Below are positions 27,816-36,318 of a stretch of 64,000 nt of DNA, piece by piece. The stretch lies in assembly GCF_000364445.2 (NCBI RefSeq), contig NZ_CP043538.1, forward strand, positions 4,731,447 through 4,795,446, in the 5' to 3' direction. The stretch comes from Methylobacterium mesophilicum SR1.6/6 (GTDB lineage: Bacteria > Pseudomonadota > Alphaproteobacteria > Rhizobiales > Beijerinckiaceae). Both the position numbers and the translations under genes were made by a program. The first letter of the stretch is position 1. Each line of letters opens with the position of its first letter. The notes beneath the pieces were generated by a model. It saw only the letters and a program-made list of their open reading frames with translations. It was not told the DNA's origin and made no database searches.

Positions 27816-28844
27816 ATGACTCCGCTCTCCGTCCTCGACCTCTCCTTCGTCAGCGCCGACTCGACGCCGGCGCAGGCGCTGCACGACACCCTGGCGCTCG
27901 CCCGCCACGTCGACGGCCTCGGCTACCGGCGCTACTGGCTCGCCGAGCACCACGCGCTCCCCAACGTGGCGAGCCCGGCGCCCGAGATCATGATCGGCCA
28001 GATCGCCGCCGCGACCCGGACCCTCCGGGTCGGTTCCGGCGGGATCATGCTGCCGAACCACCCACCGCTGATGGTGGCCGAGCGCTTCCGGGTGCTGGAG
28101 GCCCTGTTCCCGGGCCGGATCGACCTGGGCCTCGGGCGCGCGCCTGGCACGGATGGCCTCACCGCGCGGGCGCTGCGCCGCCGGGAGGCACCGGGGGAGG
28201 GCGGCCAGGGCGATGACTTCCTCGACCGCCTGCAGGAGCTGCTGTTCTGGGACGGCGGCTTCCCGGAGGGACACCCCTTCGCGCGGATCGAGGCAAGCCC
28301 CGCGGGGGTGCCGCTGCCGCCGATCTTCCTGCTCGGCTCCTCCGATTACAGCGCCCGGCTCGCCGCCGAGATCGGCTGCGGCTTCGGCTTCGCGCAGCAC
28401 TTCTCCGGGATGCCCGCGGAGCCGCCGATGCTGGACTACCGGAACCGGTTCCGGCCGACGCGGCTCGGCGCGAAGCCCCACGCGATCCTGGCGGTGGCGG
28501 CGATCTGCGCCACCACGGATGCGGAGGCCGAGCGGCTGGCCGCGAGCGCACGCCTGGCGACGCTGCGGCGGGAGCGGGGCGAGTACCGGCCGCTGCCGAG
28601 CCTCGCCGAGGCGCTGGCCTACCCGTATTCCGAGGCTGAGCGGATGCAGATCGCGCGCGGCCGCGACCGCCTGCACGTGGGCGGGCCGGAAACCCTGCGG
28701 GCCCGGCTCGCCGACATGGTGGCGCGCACGCAGGCCGACGAGCTGATGATCGTCTCGGCCATCCCCGACCAGGCGGCGCGGCACGAGTCCTACGGACTCC
28801 TGGCGCAGGTCTGGGGGCTCGGCGCCGCTTCACAGGCGGCCTGA
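27816..28844 (+). CDS. Luciferase-like flavin-dependent oxidoreductase
   Basis: This 342-residue TIM-barrel protein belongs to the bacterial luciferase-like monooxygenase family. Family landmarks are LSVLDLSFV at the N-terminus, GYRRYWLAEHH, VGSGGIMLPNHPPLMVAERF, and FPGRIDLGLGRAPGTD. It uses reduced flavin from a separate reductase; fpr is not adjacent. The ATG at 27816 was chosen because it opens the conserved N-terminus. The next gene follows after about 110 bases on the same strand. The substrate is unknown. Confidence 0.92.
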   Translation: MTPLSVLDLSFVSADSTPAQALHDTLALARHVDGLGYRRYWLAEHHALPNVASPAPEIMIGQIAAATRTLRVGSGGIMLPNHPPLMVAERFRVLEALFPGRIDLGLGRAPGTDGLTARALRRREAPGEGGQGDDFLDRLQELLFWDGGFPEGHPFARIEASPAGVPLPPIFLLGSSDYSARLAAEIGCGFGFAQHFSGMPAEPPMLDYRNRFRPTRLGAKPHAILAVAAICATTDAEAERLAASARLATLRRERGEYRPLPSLAEALAYPYSEAERMQIARGRDRLHVGGPETLRARLADMVARTQADELMIVSAIPDQAARHESYGLLAQVWGLGAASQAA

Positions 28845-28952
28845 GCCGTCACCCGGCACCCGCCGCGGGTCCTGGCGGCGGCGCCGCCGGCCGTGCAGGC
28901 TCCCGCCCGGATCACCCCCGCGACCAGACGGGCCGACCGGAGGAGAGGCAGC

Positions 28953-29996
28953 ATGGGCAACCGACGCGAATTCCTGACCGCCACGGCCGCGGGGCTCGCC
29001 GCCGCGGCGGCGCCGGCCCGGGCCGCCGAGGAGCGGACGGCGGCGCCCGAGACCGCGCCCAAGACCGCGCCGGCCGGGGCTCCCCCGCCGTTCGGCATGC
29101 CGCGGGACATGGTGCTCCTCAACATGCGCAGCGGCGACGCCTACAGCCTGGGCGTGAAGACGAAGGACGGCGTGCTCGACGTCGCCGCCGCCGGCCGGGC
29201 GCTCGGGATACCGGTCCCCGCCGACATGGACGACCTGCTGCAGAACGGCCGCGGCCCGGCGCTGCGGGCGCTGATCGACGCGGTCGAGGCCGCCCCCGAC
29301 GGGCGCTTCATGCTGGAGGAATCCGGCATCGCCTACGGCCCGGTGGTCACCCGGCCCGAGAAGATCATCATGATGGGCTTCAACTACCGCCACCACGCGG
29401 AGGAGACCGGCACGCCGATCCCCAAGGACCCGCCGCTGTTCAACAAGTACAACAACGCCCTGAACCATCACGGCGGCACGATCACGCTGCCGACCCAGGC
29501 GGCGCGGGAATTCGACTACGAGACCGAGCTGGTGCTGGTGTTCGGCCGGGAATGCCGGAACGTGTCCGAGGCGGACGCCCTCGACTATCTCGCCGGCTAC
29601 TGCACGGGCAACGATTTCAGCGCCCGGGACCTCCAGACGCTGACCTCGCAGTTCATGATCGGGAAGACCTCGGACGGGTTCGCGCCGCTGGGGCCCTACC
29701 TCGTGACCGCTGACCGGGTGAAGGACCCGAACAACCTCAAGCTCAAGACGCTGGTCAACGGCCAGGTGCGCCAGGACTGGAGCACAAACGACATGATCTT
29801 CAACTGCCGCCAGCTCATCAGCTTCGCCTCGAAGGTGATGACGATCCGGCCGGGGGACATCTTCTACACGGGCACGCCGCAGGGGGTGATCTTCGGCGAG
29901 GAGATCCCGCGCAAGGACCGGGCGTGGCTGAAGCCCGGCGACGAGGTCGTGTCCGAGCTGGAAGGGCTGGGTGAGCTGCGCTTCAGGCTGGTCTGA
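28953..29996 (+). CDS. Tat-exported fumarylacetoacetate hydrolase family protein
   Basis: This 347-residue protein has a twin-arginine signal (NRREFLTATAAGLAAAAAP, residues 3-21, in parts) ending at an ARA-A site near residue 27. The mature domain is a FAH fold: MGFNYRHHAEE, EFDYETELVLVFG (metal-binding acidic cluster), GYCTGNDFSARDLQ and GDIFYTGTPQGV. Cytosolic members of this family hydrolyse C-C bonds of diketo acids or decarboxylate oxaloacetate. Export to the periplasm is unusual for the fold. A strong ribosome site (GGAGGAGAGG) precedes the ATG. The substrate is unknown. Confidence 0.9.
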   Translation: MGNRREFLTATAAGLAAAAAPARAAEERTAAPETAPKTAPAGAPPPFGMPRDMVLLNMRSGDAYSLGVKTKDGVLDVAAAGRALGIPVPADMDDLLQNGRGPALRALIDAVEAAPDGRFMLEESGIAYGPVVTRPEKIIMMGFNYRHHAEETGTPIPKDPPLFNKYNNALNHHGGTITLPTQAAREFDYETELVLVFGRECRNVSEADALDYLAGYCTGNDFSARDLQTLTSQFMIGKTSDGFAPLGPYLVTADRVKDPNNLKLKTLVNGQVRQDWSTNDMIFNCRQLISFASKVMTIRPGDIFYTGTPQGVIFGEEIPRKDRAWLKPGDEVVSELEGLGELRFRLV

Positions 29997-30388
29997 TCGG
30001 GTTGCGTGACGGCGCGGTCCGCTGCGCAATCACGGGCGCGGCGCGCGATCGTTTCCGCTCCTGTGCCGGCCCCAATGTTCACCCATCGCTGCTGAACGCT
30101 GAAGCTGATGATGGGGCGCGACCGGCCCCTCTCCCGTGTGGGCTAGGGGACTCACACGTCTGGGACTGACACCAAAGCTCTGAAAATAGGAGCGCTTTTC
30201 TCCTCCTCCTTGTGGGGAGGGGCCAGGGATTGGGGGTGGTTCAGGATCGAGCGCAAAGGTGCCTTCTGCGTCACCCCCACCTCCAACTCCTCCCCACAAG
30301 GGGGAGGAGAGCGCGCCTCAGCTAGCGATGTGTGAATGTCGTAACCCAGATGGGAGAAGGAGGGCGCGCGTCGTGCGCCCGACCGTCC
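29997..30388. other. Intergenic region with a long inverted repeat
   Basis: No gene is seen between the FAH-family stop and the cysN stop. The main content is the inverted repeat 30191-30314, listed separately, which is flanked by GC-poor sequence. Confidence 0.5.
30191..30314. repeat. Long imperfect inverted repeat, intergenic mobile-type element candidate
   Basis: The 21-base arm at 30200-30220 (core CCTTGTGGGGAGG) is matched inverted at 30289-30309 with one mismatch. Inside, TGGGGGTG (30231-30238) pairs with CACCCCCA (30272-30279). The outer ends add an AGCGC/GCGC pair. The whole forms a ~120-base hairpin between convergent genes. It resembles dispersed palindromic repeats of alphaproteobacteria and may also end both transcripts. 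Confidence 0.75.
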
Positions 30389-31792
30389 TCAGCGCCCGAA
30401 CAGGCGACCGAGGCGGGCGAGGAACCCGGACCCTTCAGCAGGCTTCGCGGCGGATTGCGCCTTCACGCGCTCCGCCTGCGGCGCCAGGACCAGCCCGAGG
30501 GCCGCCGTGTCGGTGGTCTCGCGGTCGATCAGGATCAGGCTGCCGGTCTCGCGGTTCTCCGCGTAGGAATCCACCGCCACCGCCCGGTCGAGGCGCAGGC
30601 TCACGTCGGCGATGTCGTTCGCCGACAGGCGCTCGGCCGGGCCGGGCCGGCCGGTCTCCGGATCGATCCGCGAGACGATCCGCTCCACGGTCGCGGTGAC
30701 CGTGGCGGTGCCGATCTTGGCGAGCAGGCTGGCCCCCGGGCTCAGATCGGTCTCGGCCGCCCAGAACAGGCGCGCGTCGAGGGTCTCGGTGACCCGCATC
30801 GGCGCGTCGGTCGACACGATCACCTGACCGCGGGAGGCGTCGATCTGGTCGGCGAGCACGAGGGTCACCGACTCGTCCTCGCCGGCCTCGGGCAGGTCGC
30901 CGTCGGCGGTGTAGATCCGCGCCACCGTGGAGGTCCGGCCGGAGGGCTGGACCGTCACCGAGTCGCCCGGCCGCACCCGGCCGCTGGCGATCCGGCCGCT
31001 GTAGCCGCGGAACTCGGAATTGGGCCGGTTGACCCACTGCACCGCCATGCGGAACGGCGCGTTGAGCGCCTCCGCGCGGACCGGCACGGTCTCGAGGTAG
31101 CCGAGCAGGGGGCCGCCCGTGTACCAGGGCGCCGCGATGCCCGGCTCCACGACGTTGTCGCCGTTCTTGGCCGAGAGCGGAATCGCCTTGACCTCGGAGA
31201 AATTCAGCCCGCGGGCAAAGTCCGAGAACCCCGCCACGATGCCGTCGAAGGTGCCCTGCGACCAGCCGGCGAGGTCCATCTTGTTCACCGCCAGCACGAC
31301 CCGGCGGATCCCGAGATTCGACACGAGCAGCGCGTGGCGCCGCGTCTGGCGGGTCAGGCCCTGGCGCGCATCGACCAGGATCACCGCCACGTCCGCCGTC
31401 GAGGCGCCGGTGGCCATGTTGCGGGTGTACTGCTCGTGGCCGGGGGTGTCGGCCACGATGAAGGAGCGCTTGTCGGTGGAGAAGAACCGGTAGGCGACGT
31501 CGATGGTGATGCCCTGCTCGCGCTCGGCCTGGAGGCCGTCCACCAGCAGCGCCAGATCCACCTCCTGCCCCTGCGTGCCGTGCTTGCGCGAGTCGCGCTG
31601 GAGCGCCGAGATCTGGTCGTCGAAGATCTGCTTGGTGTCGTGCAGGAGCCGCCCGATCAGGGTCGACTTGCCGTCATCCACCGAGCCGCAGGCGATGAAG
31701 CGCAGCACCGCCTTGTTGCGGTGGGCGGTCAGGAACGCCGCGTAGCCGGAGGCCCGGTCGGTGAAGGCCGTGGGAGCCTGGTGGAGCGTCAT
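30389..31792 (-). CDS. cysN: Sulfate adenylyltransferase, GTPase subunit
   Basis: This 467-residue elongation-factor-like GTPase drives APS formation by CysD. Motifs: GSVDDGKST (P-loop, near residue 37), ADTPGHEQY (G3) and NKMD (G4), followed by EF-Tu-like beta-barrel domains. The usual APS-kinase (CysC) fusion is absent. The start overlaps the cysD stop as TGATG, so translation is coupled. The gene ends the cysH-cysD-cysN operon. Because CysH here is of the APS-reductase type, a kinase step is not needed. Confidence 0.95.
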   Translation of the reverse strand: MTLHQAPTAFTDRASGYAAFLTAHRNKAVLRFIACGSVDDGKSTLIGRLLHDTKQIFDDQISALQRDSRKHGTQGQEVDLALLVDGLQAEREQGITIDVAYRFFSTDKRSFIVADTPGHEQYTRNMATGASTADVAVILVDARQGLTRQTRRHALLVSNLGIRRVVLAVNKMDLAGWSQGTFDGIVAGFSDFARGLNFSEVKAIPLSAKNGDNVVEPGIAAPWYTGGPLLGYLETVPVRAEALNAPFRMAVQWVNRPNSEFRGYSGRIASGRVRPGDSVTVQPSGRTSTVARIYTADGDLPEAGEDESVTLVLADQIDASRGQVIVSTDAPMRVTETLDARLFWAAETDLSPGASLLAKIGTATVTATVERIVSRIDPETGRPGPAERLSANDIADVSLRLDRAVAVDSYAENRETGSLILIDRETTDTAALGLVLAPQAERVKAQSAAKPAEGSGFLARLGRLFGR

Positions 31793-32751
31793 CAGAAATA
31801 GCCCTCCTGCTTCTTGCGCTCCATGGCGCCGGCCCCGTCCTTGTCGATCACCCGGCCCTGGCGCTCCGAGGTGCGCGCCGCCAGAGTCTCGCCGATGATC
31901 TCGGGAAGGCTGGCCGCGTCGCTCTCCACCGCGCCGGTGAGCGGGTAGCAGCCGAGCGTCCGGAAGCGGACGAGGCGCTGCTGCGGGGTCTCGCCGGGCG
32001 CGAGCGGCAGCCGCTCGTCGTCGACCATGATGAGCTGACCGTCGCGCTCCACCACCGGCCGCTCCTTGGCGAAGTAGAGCGGCACGATCGGAATGTTTTC
32101 CTGCTCGATGTAGAGCCAGATGTCGAGCTCGGTCCAGTTCGACAGCGGGAAGACCCGCAGGGATTCGCCGCGCTTCTTCTTGAGATTGTACAGGTGCCAG
32201 GGCTCGGCACGCTGGCGCTTCGGGTCCCAGCGGTGCTGCGCGGTCCGGAGCGAGATGATCCGCTCCTTGGCGCGGCTCGCCTCCTCGTCGCGGCGGGCGC
32301 CGCCGAAGGCCGCGTCGAACTTGTGCTTGTCGAGCGCCTGCCGCAGGGCCTGCGTCTTCATCACGTCGGTGTGCACCTCGGAGCCGTGGCTCACCGGCCC
32401 GATCCCGCGGGCGAGCCCGTCCGGATTGGTGTGGATCAGCAGGTCGAGGCCGAGTTCCTTGGCGCGGGCATCGCGGAAGGCGATCATCTCGCGGAACTTC
32501 CACGTGGTGTCGACGTGGAGCAGCGGGAACGGCAGCCGCCCGGGCGCGAAGGCCTTGAGGGCGAGGTGCAGCAGCACCGAGGAATCCTTGCCGATCGAGT
32601 AGAGCATCACCGGGTTCTCGGTCTCTGCGACCGTCTCCCGGAAGATGTGGATGGCCTCGGCCTCCAGCCGCTTGAGGTGGCTGAGGCGGTCGGCGGTCTG
32701 TGCGGACGTGGGGGCGCTCGGCGGCACGGCGGCGGCGAGGGCGGCGCTCAT
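31792..32751 (-). CDS. cysD: Sulfate adenylyltransferase, catalytic subunit
   Basis: This 319-residue PP-loop enzyme makes adenosine 5'-phosphosulfate from ATP and sulfate in the cytosol. The PP-loop is [12 protein letters not shown] near residue 50. Downstream family segments are [28 protein letters not shown] and [12 protein letters not shown]. The N-terminus is ~20 residues longer than in E. coli. The start overlaps the cysH stop by four bases (ATGA), and the stop overlaps cysN. All three are one operon. Confidence 0.96.
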   Translation of the reverse strand: MSAALAAAVPPSAPTSAQTADRLSHLKRLEAEAIHIFRETVAETENPVMLYSIGKDSSVLLHLALKAFAPGRLPFPLLHVDTTWKFREMIAFRDARAKELGLDLLIHTNPDGLARGIGPVSHGSEVHTDVMKTQALRQALDKHKFDAAFGGARRDEEASRAKERIISLRTAQHRWDPKRQRAEPWHLYNLKKKRGESLRVFPLSNWTELDIWLYIEQENIPIVPLYFAKERPVVERDGQLIMVDDERLPLAPGETPQQRLVRFRTLGCYPLTGAVESDAASLPEIIGETLAARTSERQGRVIDKDGAGAMERKKQEGYF

Positions 32752-33587
32752 CGGGCGAACTCCGGCTGGCGGGCTGTCTGATTCGGGGTAGTCTCGAAAG
32801 GAGGCTCGAAGGCGGCGGCCTCGAGGACGGCGGGCTCCTGGCCCGGCTGCACGGAAGCCCCGGGGCGTCCGACGTGCAGGCCGCATTCCTTCTTGTCTTC
32901 CTGCTCCCACCACCAGCGGCCGGCCCGCTCGGGCTCGCCGAGCTTCACGGCCCGGGTGCAGGGGGCGCAGCCGATCGACGGGAAGCCGCGATCGTGCAGG
33001 ACGTTGTAGGGCACGAAATTGTCGCGCACGAAGCGGTCGACCTGCTCGCGCGACCAGTCGGCCAGCGGGTTCAGCTTGATCAGGCCGCGCTCCGCGTCGA
33101 AGGCGGCGAGCGGCGTCGCGGCGCGGTTGGCCGACTGGCCGGCCCGCAGGCCGGTGAGCCAGCCGCTCGCGCCGGCGAGCGCGCGGCCCAGCGGCTCGAC
33201 CTTGCGGAAGCCGCAGCAGGCCTGACGGGCCGCCACCGAGCGCCGGAAGCCGTTGATGCCCTCGCTCCGCACGAAATCCTCGGCGGCCGCGCGTTCGGGG
33301 GCGTAGGCGGTGATTCGGATGCCGTAGGCCGACTCGGTCTCGGTCCACGTGTCGTAGGTCTCGGCGAAGAGGCGGCCGGTATCTAGGGTGACGATCTCGA
33401 CGCGACCCTTCGCGAGGCCCGCCATGGCCAGCGCGTGGGTGAGCGCCTGGTCCTCGACGCCGAGGCTCGTCGTGAAGACGAGGCGGCCGGGGATCTCCGC
33501 GGCGATCAGGTGGAGGCGGCCTGGAAGGTCGAGCCCGGACAGCCGCTCCGCGAGGGAGTCGGCCGCCTGTCGGTCCGGACGGGTCAT
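32748..33587 (-). CDS. cysH: Adenosine 5'-phosphosulfate (APS) reductase, [4Fe-4S] type
   Basis: This 279-residue protein reduces APS (or PAPS) to sulfite. The [4Fe-4S] cysteines that mark APS-type enzymes are present: C124-C125 and the CAPC pair C207/C210. The redox-active cysteine is C235 in KKECGLH. The N-terminal PP-loop region has [15 protein letters not shown]. This means sulfate is assimilated without a CysC kinase. It is the first gene of the operon cysH-cysD-cysN. A palindrome lies about 75 bases upstream, shared with cysJ. Confidence 0.95.
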   Translation of the reverse strand: MTRPDRQAADSLAERLSGLDLPGRLHLIAAEIPGRLVFTTSLGVEDQALTHALAMAGLAKGRVEIVTLDTGRLFAETYDTWTETESAYGIRITAYAPERAAAEDFVRSEGINGFRRSVAARQACCGFRKVEPLGRALAGASGWLTGLRAGQSANRAATPLAAFDAERGLIKLNPLADWSREQVDRFVRDNFVPYNVLHDRGFPSIGCAPCTRAVKLGEPERAGRWWWEQEDKKECGLHVGRPGASVQPGQEPAVLEAAAFEPPFETTPNQTARQPEFAR

Positions 33588-33660
33588 CGCGCCATGTCCC
33601 GGGGTTCGCGTGGTGGAAAGGCCACGGCCAGCGCCGCGCCTGTTGTCGAACGGTCGAAAT

Positions 33661-33676
33661 GTTCGCTATACCGAAC
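33661..33676 (-). promoter_or_regulatory. Cys operator candidate, copy upstream of cysH
   Basis: On the minus strand GTTCGGTATAGCGAAC (GTTC-N8-GAAC) lies just after a TTGACT -35-like box (33679-33684) and ~75 bases before the cysH start. With flanks (CGTTC before, A-TTTC after) it matches the cysJ site at 17 of 23 positions, in the same orientation relative to transcription. Confidence 0.7.
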
Positions 33677-33852
33677 GAAGTCAAGGCGCCCCGGCGCCCT
33701 TGACCGGGTCGGACCGGCGGTTCGGCGTGCGGTTGCGCACAGCTTCCGGCGCGGGCAGCCTAGGCCCGAGGTAAAAGATTCTTCTCACCGGTGCCGGTAG
33801 ACACGTATATGCGCTCGCGCCTCGCGGGCGGCGCAAGCCCACGGAGACAGCT

Positions 33853-34368
33853 TTGGACGCGATCGATCTGAAGATTCTCGCCCTGCTGCAGACGGACGCC
33901 ACGCTCTCCATCGCGGCGATCGGCGAGCGCGTGGGCCTGTCGCAGACCCCGTGCTGGAAGCGCATCCAGAAGCTGGAGGCCGACGGGGTCATCGACCGCC
34001 GGGTGGCGGTGCTCGATCCGGTGAAGCTCGGCCTCGGGCTGACCGTGTTCGTCTCCATCGAGACGGCCGACCATTCCCAGGAGTGGCTGCAGCGCTTCGC
34101 CGCAACCGTCTCGGCCATGCCGGAGGTGCTCGAGTTCTACCGGATGGCCGGCGACGTGGACTACATGTTGCGGGTCGTCGTCGCCGACATGCAGGCCTAT
34201 GACAGCTTCTACAAGCACCTCATCGCGGTGCTGCCGCTCAAGAACGTCACCTCCCGCTTCGCGATGGAGAAGGTGAAATCGACTACGGCCCTGCCGCTGC
34301 CGGCGCCCCCGAAGAACGGGCGGCACCTGCCGGGGACGGCCCCCGTCCTCGCCGTGGTTGGAGAATGA
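33853..34368 (+). CDS. Lrp/AsnC family transcriptional regulator
   Basis: This 171-residue regulator has an N-terminal helix-turn-helix (AIGERVGLSQTPCWKRIQKLE, residues ~22-42, in parts) and a C-terminal RAM ligand domain (MPEVLEFYRMAGDVDYMLRVVV). The start is TTG at 33853, preceded by GGAGA; no ATG fits. It lies between divergent cysH and downstream cysJ, so a role in cysteine/sulfur control is a reasonable inference. A 25-residue proline-rich tail exceeds the usual ~150-residue family length. Ligand unknown; DNA site candidate GTTC-N8-GAAC on both sides. Confidence 0.9.
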   Translation: MDAIDLKILALLQTDATLSIAAIGERVGLSQTPCWKRIQKLEADGVIDRRVAVLDPVKLGLGLTVFVSIETADHSQEWLQRFAATVSAMPEVLEFYRMAGDVDYMLRVVVADMQAYDSFYKHLIAVLPLKNVTSRFAMEKVKSTTALPLPAPPKNGRHLPGTAPVLAVVGE

Positions 34369-34380
34369 TGTTCTCTTTTT
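34361..34380 (+). terminator. Weak rho-independent terminator after the Lrp-type gene
   Basis: GAGAA-TGATG-TTCTC followed by TTTTT overlaps the stop codon of the regulator. The stem is only five base pairs, so efficiency may be low. Confidence 0.5.
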
Positions 34381-34417
34381 CCGCAGCGCAGCGAATGTGA
34401 TGTCCTAAACTCCGCCC

Positions 34418-34433
34418 GTTCTGCAAAACGAAC
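34418..34433 (+). promoter_or_regulatory. Cys operator candidate, copy upstream of cysJ
   Basis: GTTCTGCAAAACGAAC (GTTC-N8-GAAC) lies ~45 bases before the cysJ start. A TTGACA box (34443-34448) follows ten bases later. The flanks (C before, G-TTTC after) match the cysH copy, giving 17 identities in 23 bases. Confidence 0.7.
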
Positions 34434-34479
34434 GTTTCCTGATTGACACCGGCCGCGCCGGCCCCGACATGGTCCCGTG

Positions 34480-36249
34480 ATGTCCCGCCAGAATCTCCTC
34501 CCGCGCACCGCCCCGTTCGGGGACGGCGAGCGCGCCAGCCTCGACGCGGTGCTCGGCGCCGCGAGCCCCACGCAGCGCGCCTGGCTTGCCGGCTTCCTGG
34601 CGGGCCTCGACGCCGCGGGCGGCCAGCCCGCCGCGGTGCCTGCCGCCCCGCCCAAGGCCGCGGCGCCGCTGACCGTGATCTACGCCAGCGAGTCGGGGAA
34701 TTCCGAGGCGCTTGCCGGCAACGTCGCGAAACTCGCGCGCAAGCAGGGCTTCAAGCCGAAGGTCGTCGACTTCGCCGACCTCGACATCGCGACCCTGCCG
34801 AAGGCCGGCAAGCTGATCGCCATCGCGGCCACCTGGGGCGAGGGCGAGCCGCCGGCCCGGGCGGTGCGGGCCTACGGCGAGCTGATGGGGGAGGGCGCCC
34901 CGCGCCTGAACGGCGTCGAGTTCGCGGTCCTGTCGCTCGGCGACACCTCCTACGCGGAATTCTGCGCCATCGGGAAGGCGCTCGACGCGCGCTTCGAGGC
35001 GCTGGGGGCCAAGCGCGCCGCCGAGCGGGCCGACCTCGACCTCGACTTCGAGAAGCCCGCCGCCGACTGGATCAAGGGCGCGCTGAAGGCGCTCGCCCCG
35101 GCGGAGCAGTCCGACAACGTCGTGGCGGTGGATTTCGCCCGCGCCGGCACCGGTGAGGACGACGACGCGGAGCCGAGCCGCGAGCCCGTGGTGGTCGAGG
35201 TCGTGGAGCACGTGAACCTCAACTCCTCGCGCTCCGACAAGGAGACGATCCACCTCGCGCTGGCCTTCGAGGACGGTGCGCCGGCCTACGAGCCGGGCGA
35301 TTCGCTGGAGATCTTCCCCGAGAACGACCCGCAACTGGTGGACGAGATCCTCAACGCCGCCGGGCTCTCGGGCGACGAGGCCCTCCGCAAGGCGCTGCTC
35401 GCCGAGCGGGATATCACCACGCTCTCGGCCGCGACGATCGAGCGCTTCGTGAAGGCCACCGGCCACGCGGACGCGCAGACGCTCATCGACAGCGGCGAGG
35501 CCAAGGCCTGGATCGAGGGCCGGCACCTGATCGACCTGCTGGAGACCTACCCGGCGAAGCTCACGGCCGAGCACATCGGCACCATCACCCGGCCGCTGCC
35601 GCCGCGGGCCTACTCGATCGCCTCCTCGCGCAAGGAGGTGGGCGACGAGGTCCACCTCGCCATCGCGGCGGTGCGCTACGAGACCCACGGCCGGGCGCGC
35701 TCAGGGGTCGCCTCGGTCCACGTGGCCGACCGGATCCGCGACGGCGCCAAGCTGCGGGTGCGGCTCAAGCCGAACCGGCATTTCCGCCTGCCGCAGGATC
35801 CGGCCACCGACATCATCATGGTCGGGCCCGGCACCGGCGTCGCGCCGTTCCGCGCCTTCGTGCAGGAGCGCCGGGCCGTCGAGGCGCCCGGGCGGTCGTG
35901 GCTGTTCTTCGGCGACCGGCACTTCACCCACGACTTCCTGTACCAGCTCGAGTGGCAGGATGCCCTGGAGGACGGGTCGCTCACCAAGATCGACGTGGCC
36001 TTCTCGCGGGACCAGCCGGAGAAGGTCTACGTCCAGGATCGGATCACCCAGCACGCGCAGGAGTTGGTCTCCTGGCTGGACGGGGGCGCCCATCTCTATG
36101 TCTGCGGCGACGCCAAGGCCATGGCCAAGGACGTGCGCGCCGCCGTGGTGGGAGCCTACCAGACCACGAAGGGCCTCAGCGCCACCGACGCCGAGGCGCA
36201 GGTCGCGGCTCTGGAGCGCAGCCACCGCTACCAGCAGGACGTGTACTAG
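34480..36249 (+). CDS. cysJ: Sulfite reductase flavoprotein (alpha) subunit
   Basis: This 589-residue NADPH-dependent diflavin reductase passes electrons to the CysI hemoprotein. It has an N-terminal flavodoxin domain (VIYASESGNSE, residues ~65-200), a connecting/FAD domain with PRAYSIASS, and a C-terminal NADP domain with GPGTGVAPFRAF and an ending in YQQDVY. The flavodoxin loop TWGEGEPP and LGDTSYAEFC are intact. The ATG at 34480 is preceded by a GTG (34477) that may be the real start; no clear ribosome site is seen. The next gene, cysI, follows after 69 bases containing a palindromic repeat. Confidence 0.93.
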   Translation: MSRQNLLPRTAPFGDGERASLDAVLGAASPTQRAWLAGFLAGLDAAGGQPAAVPAAPPKAAAPLTVIYASESGNSEALAGNVAKLARKQGFKPKVVDFADLDIATLPKAGKLIAIAATWGEGEPPARAVRAYGELMGEGAPRLNGVEFAVLSLGDTSYAEFCAIGKALDARFEALGAKRAAERADLDLDFEKPAADWIKGALKALAPAEQSDNVVAVDFARAGTGEDDDAEPSREPVVVEVVEHVNLNSSRSDKETIHLALAFEDGAPAYEPGDSLEIFPENDPQLVDEILNAAGLSGDEALRKALLAERDITTLSAATIERFVKATGHADAQTLIDSGEAKAWIEGRHLIDLLETYPAKLTAEHIGTITRPLPPRAYSIASSRKEVGDEVHLAIAAVRYETHGRARSGVASVHVADRIRDGAKLRVRLKPNRHFRLPQDPATDIIMVGPGTGVAPFRAFVQERRAVEAPGRSWLFFGDRHFTHDFLYQLEWQDALEDGSLTKIDVAFSRDQPEKVYVQDRITQHAQELVSWLDGGAHLYVCGDAKAMAKDVRAAVVGAYQTTKGLSATDAEAQVAALERSHRYQQDVY

Positions 36250-36266
36250 CTCACGGGAAACACGAG

Positions 36267-36289
36267 CCCTCCCCCTCTGCGGGGGAGGG
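36267..36289. repeat. Palindromic GC repeat inside the cysJ-cysI gap
   Basis: This 23-base element CCCTCCCCC-TCTGC-GGGGGAGGG is another copy of the family at 18904 and 19064 (one C shorter). It fills most of the 69-base gap between cysJ and cysI and could form a stable hairpin in the mRNA. Confidence 0.85.
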
Positions 36290-36318
36290 AGACGCGTTCA
36301 GACATCTGGATTCACCCC

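Noticed and set aside
30000..30388. CRISPR-like repeat block
   Set aside because: The repeats are two inverted arms of a single hairpin and do not alternate with spacers.
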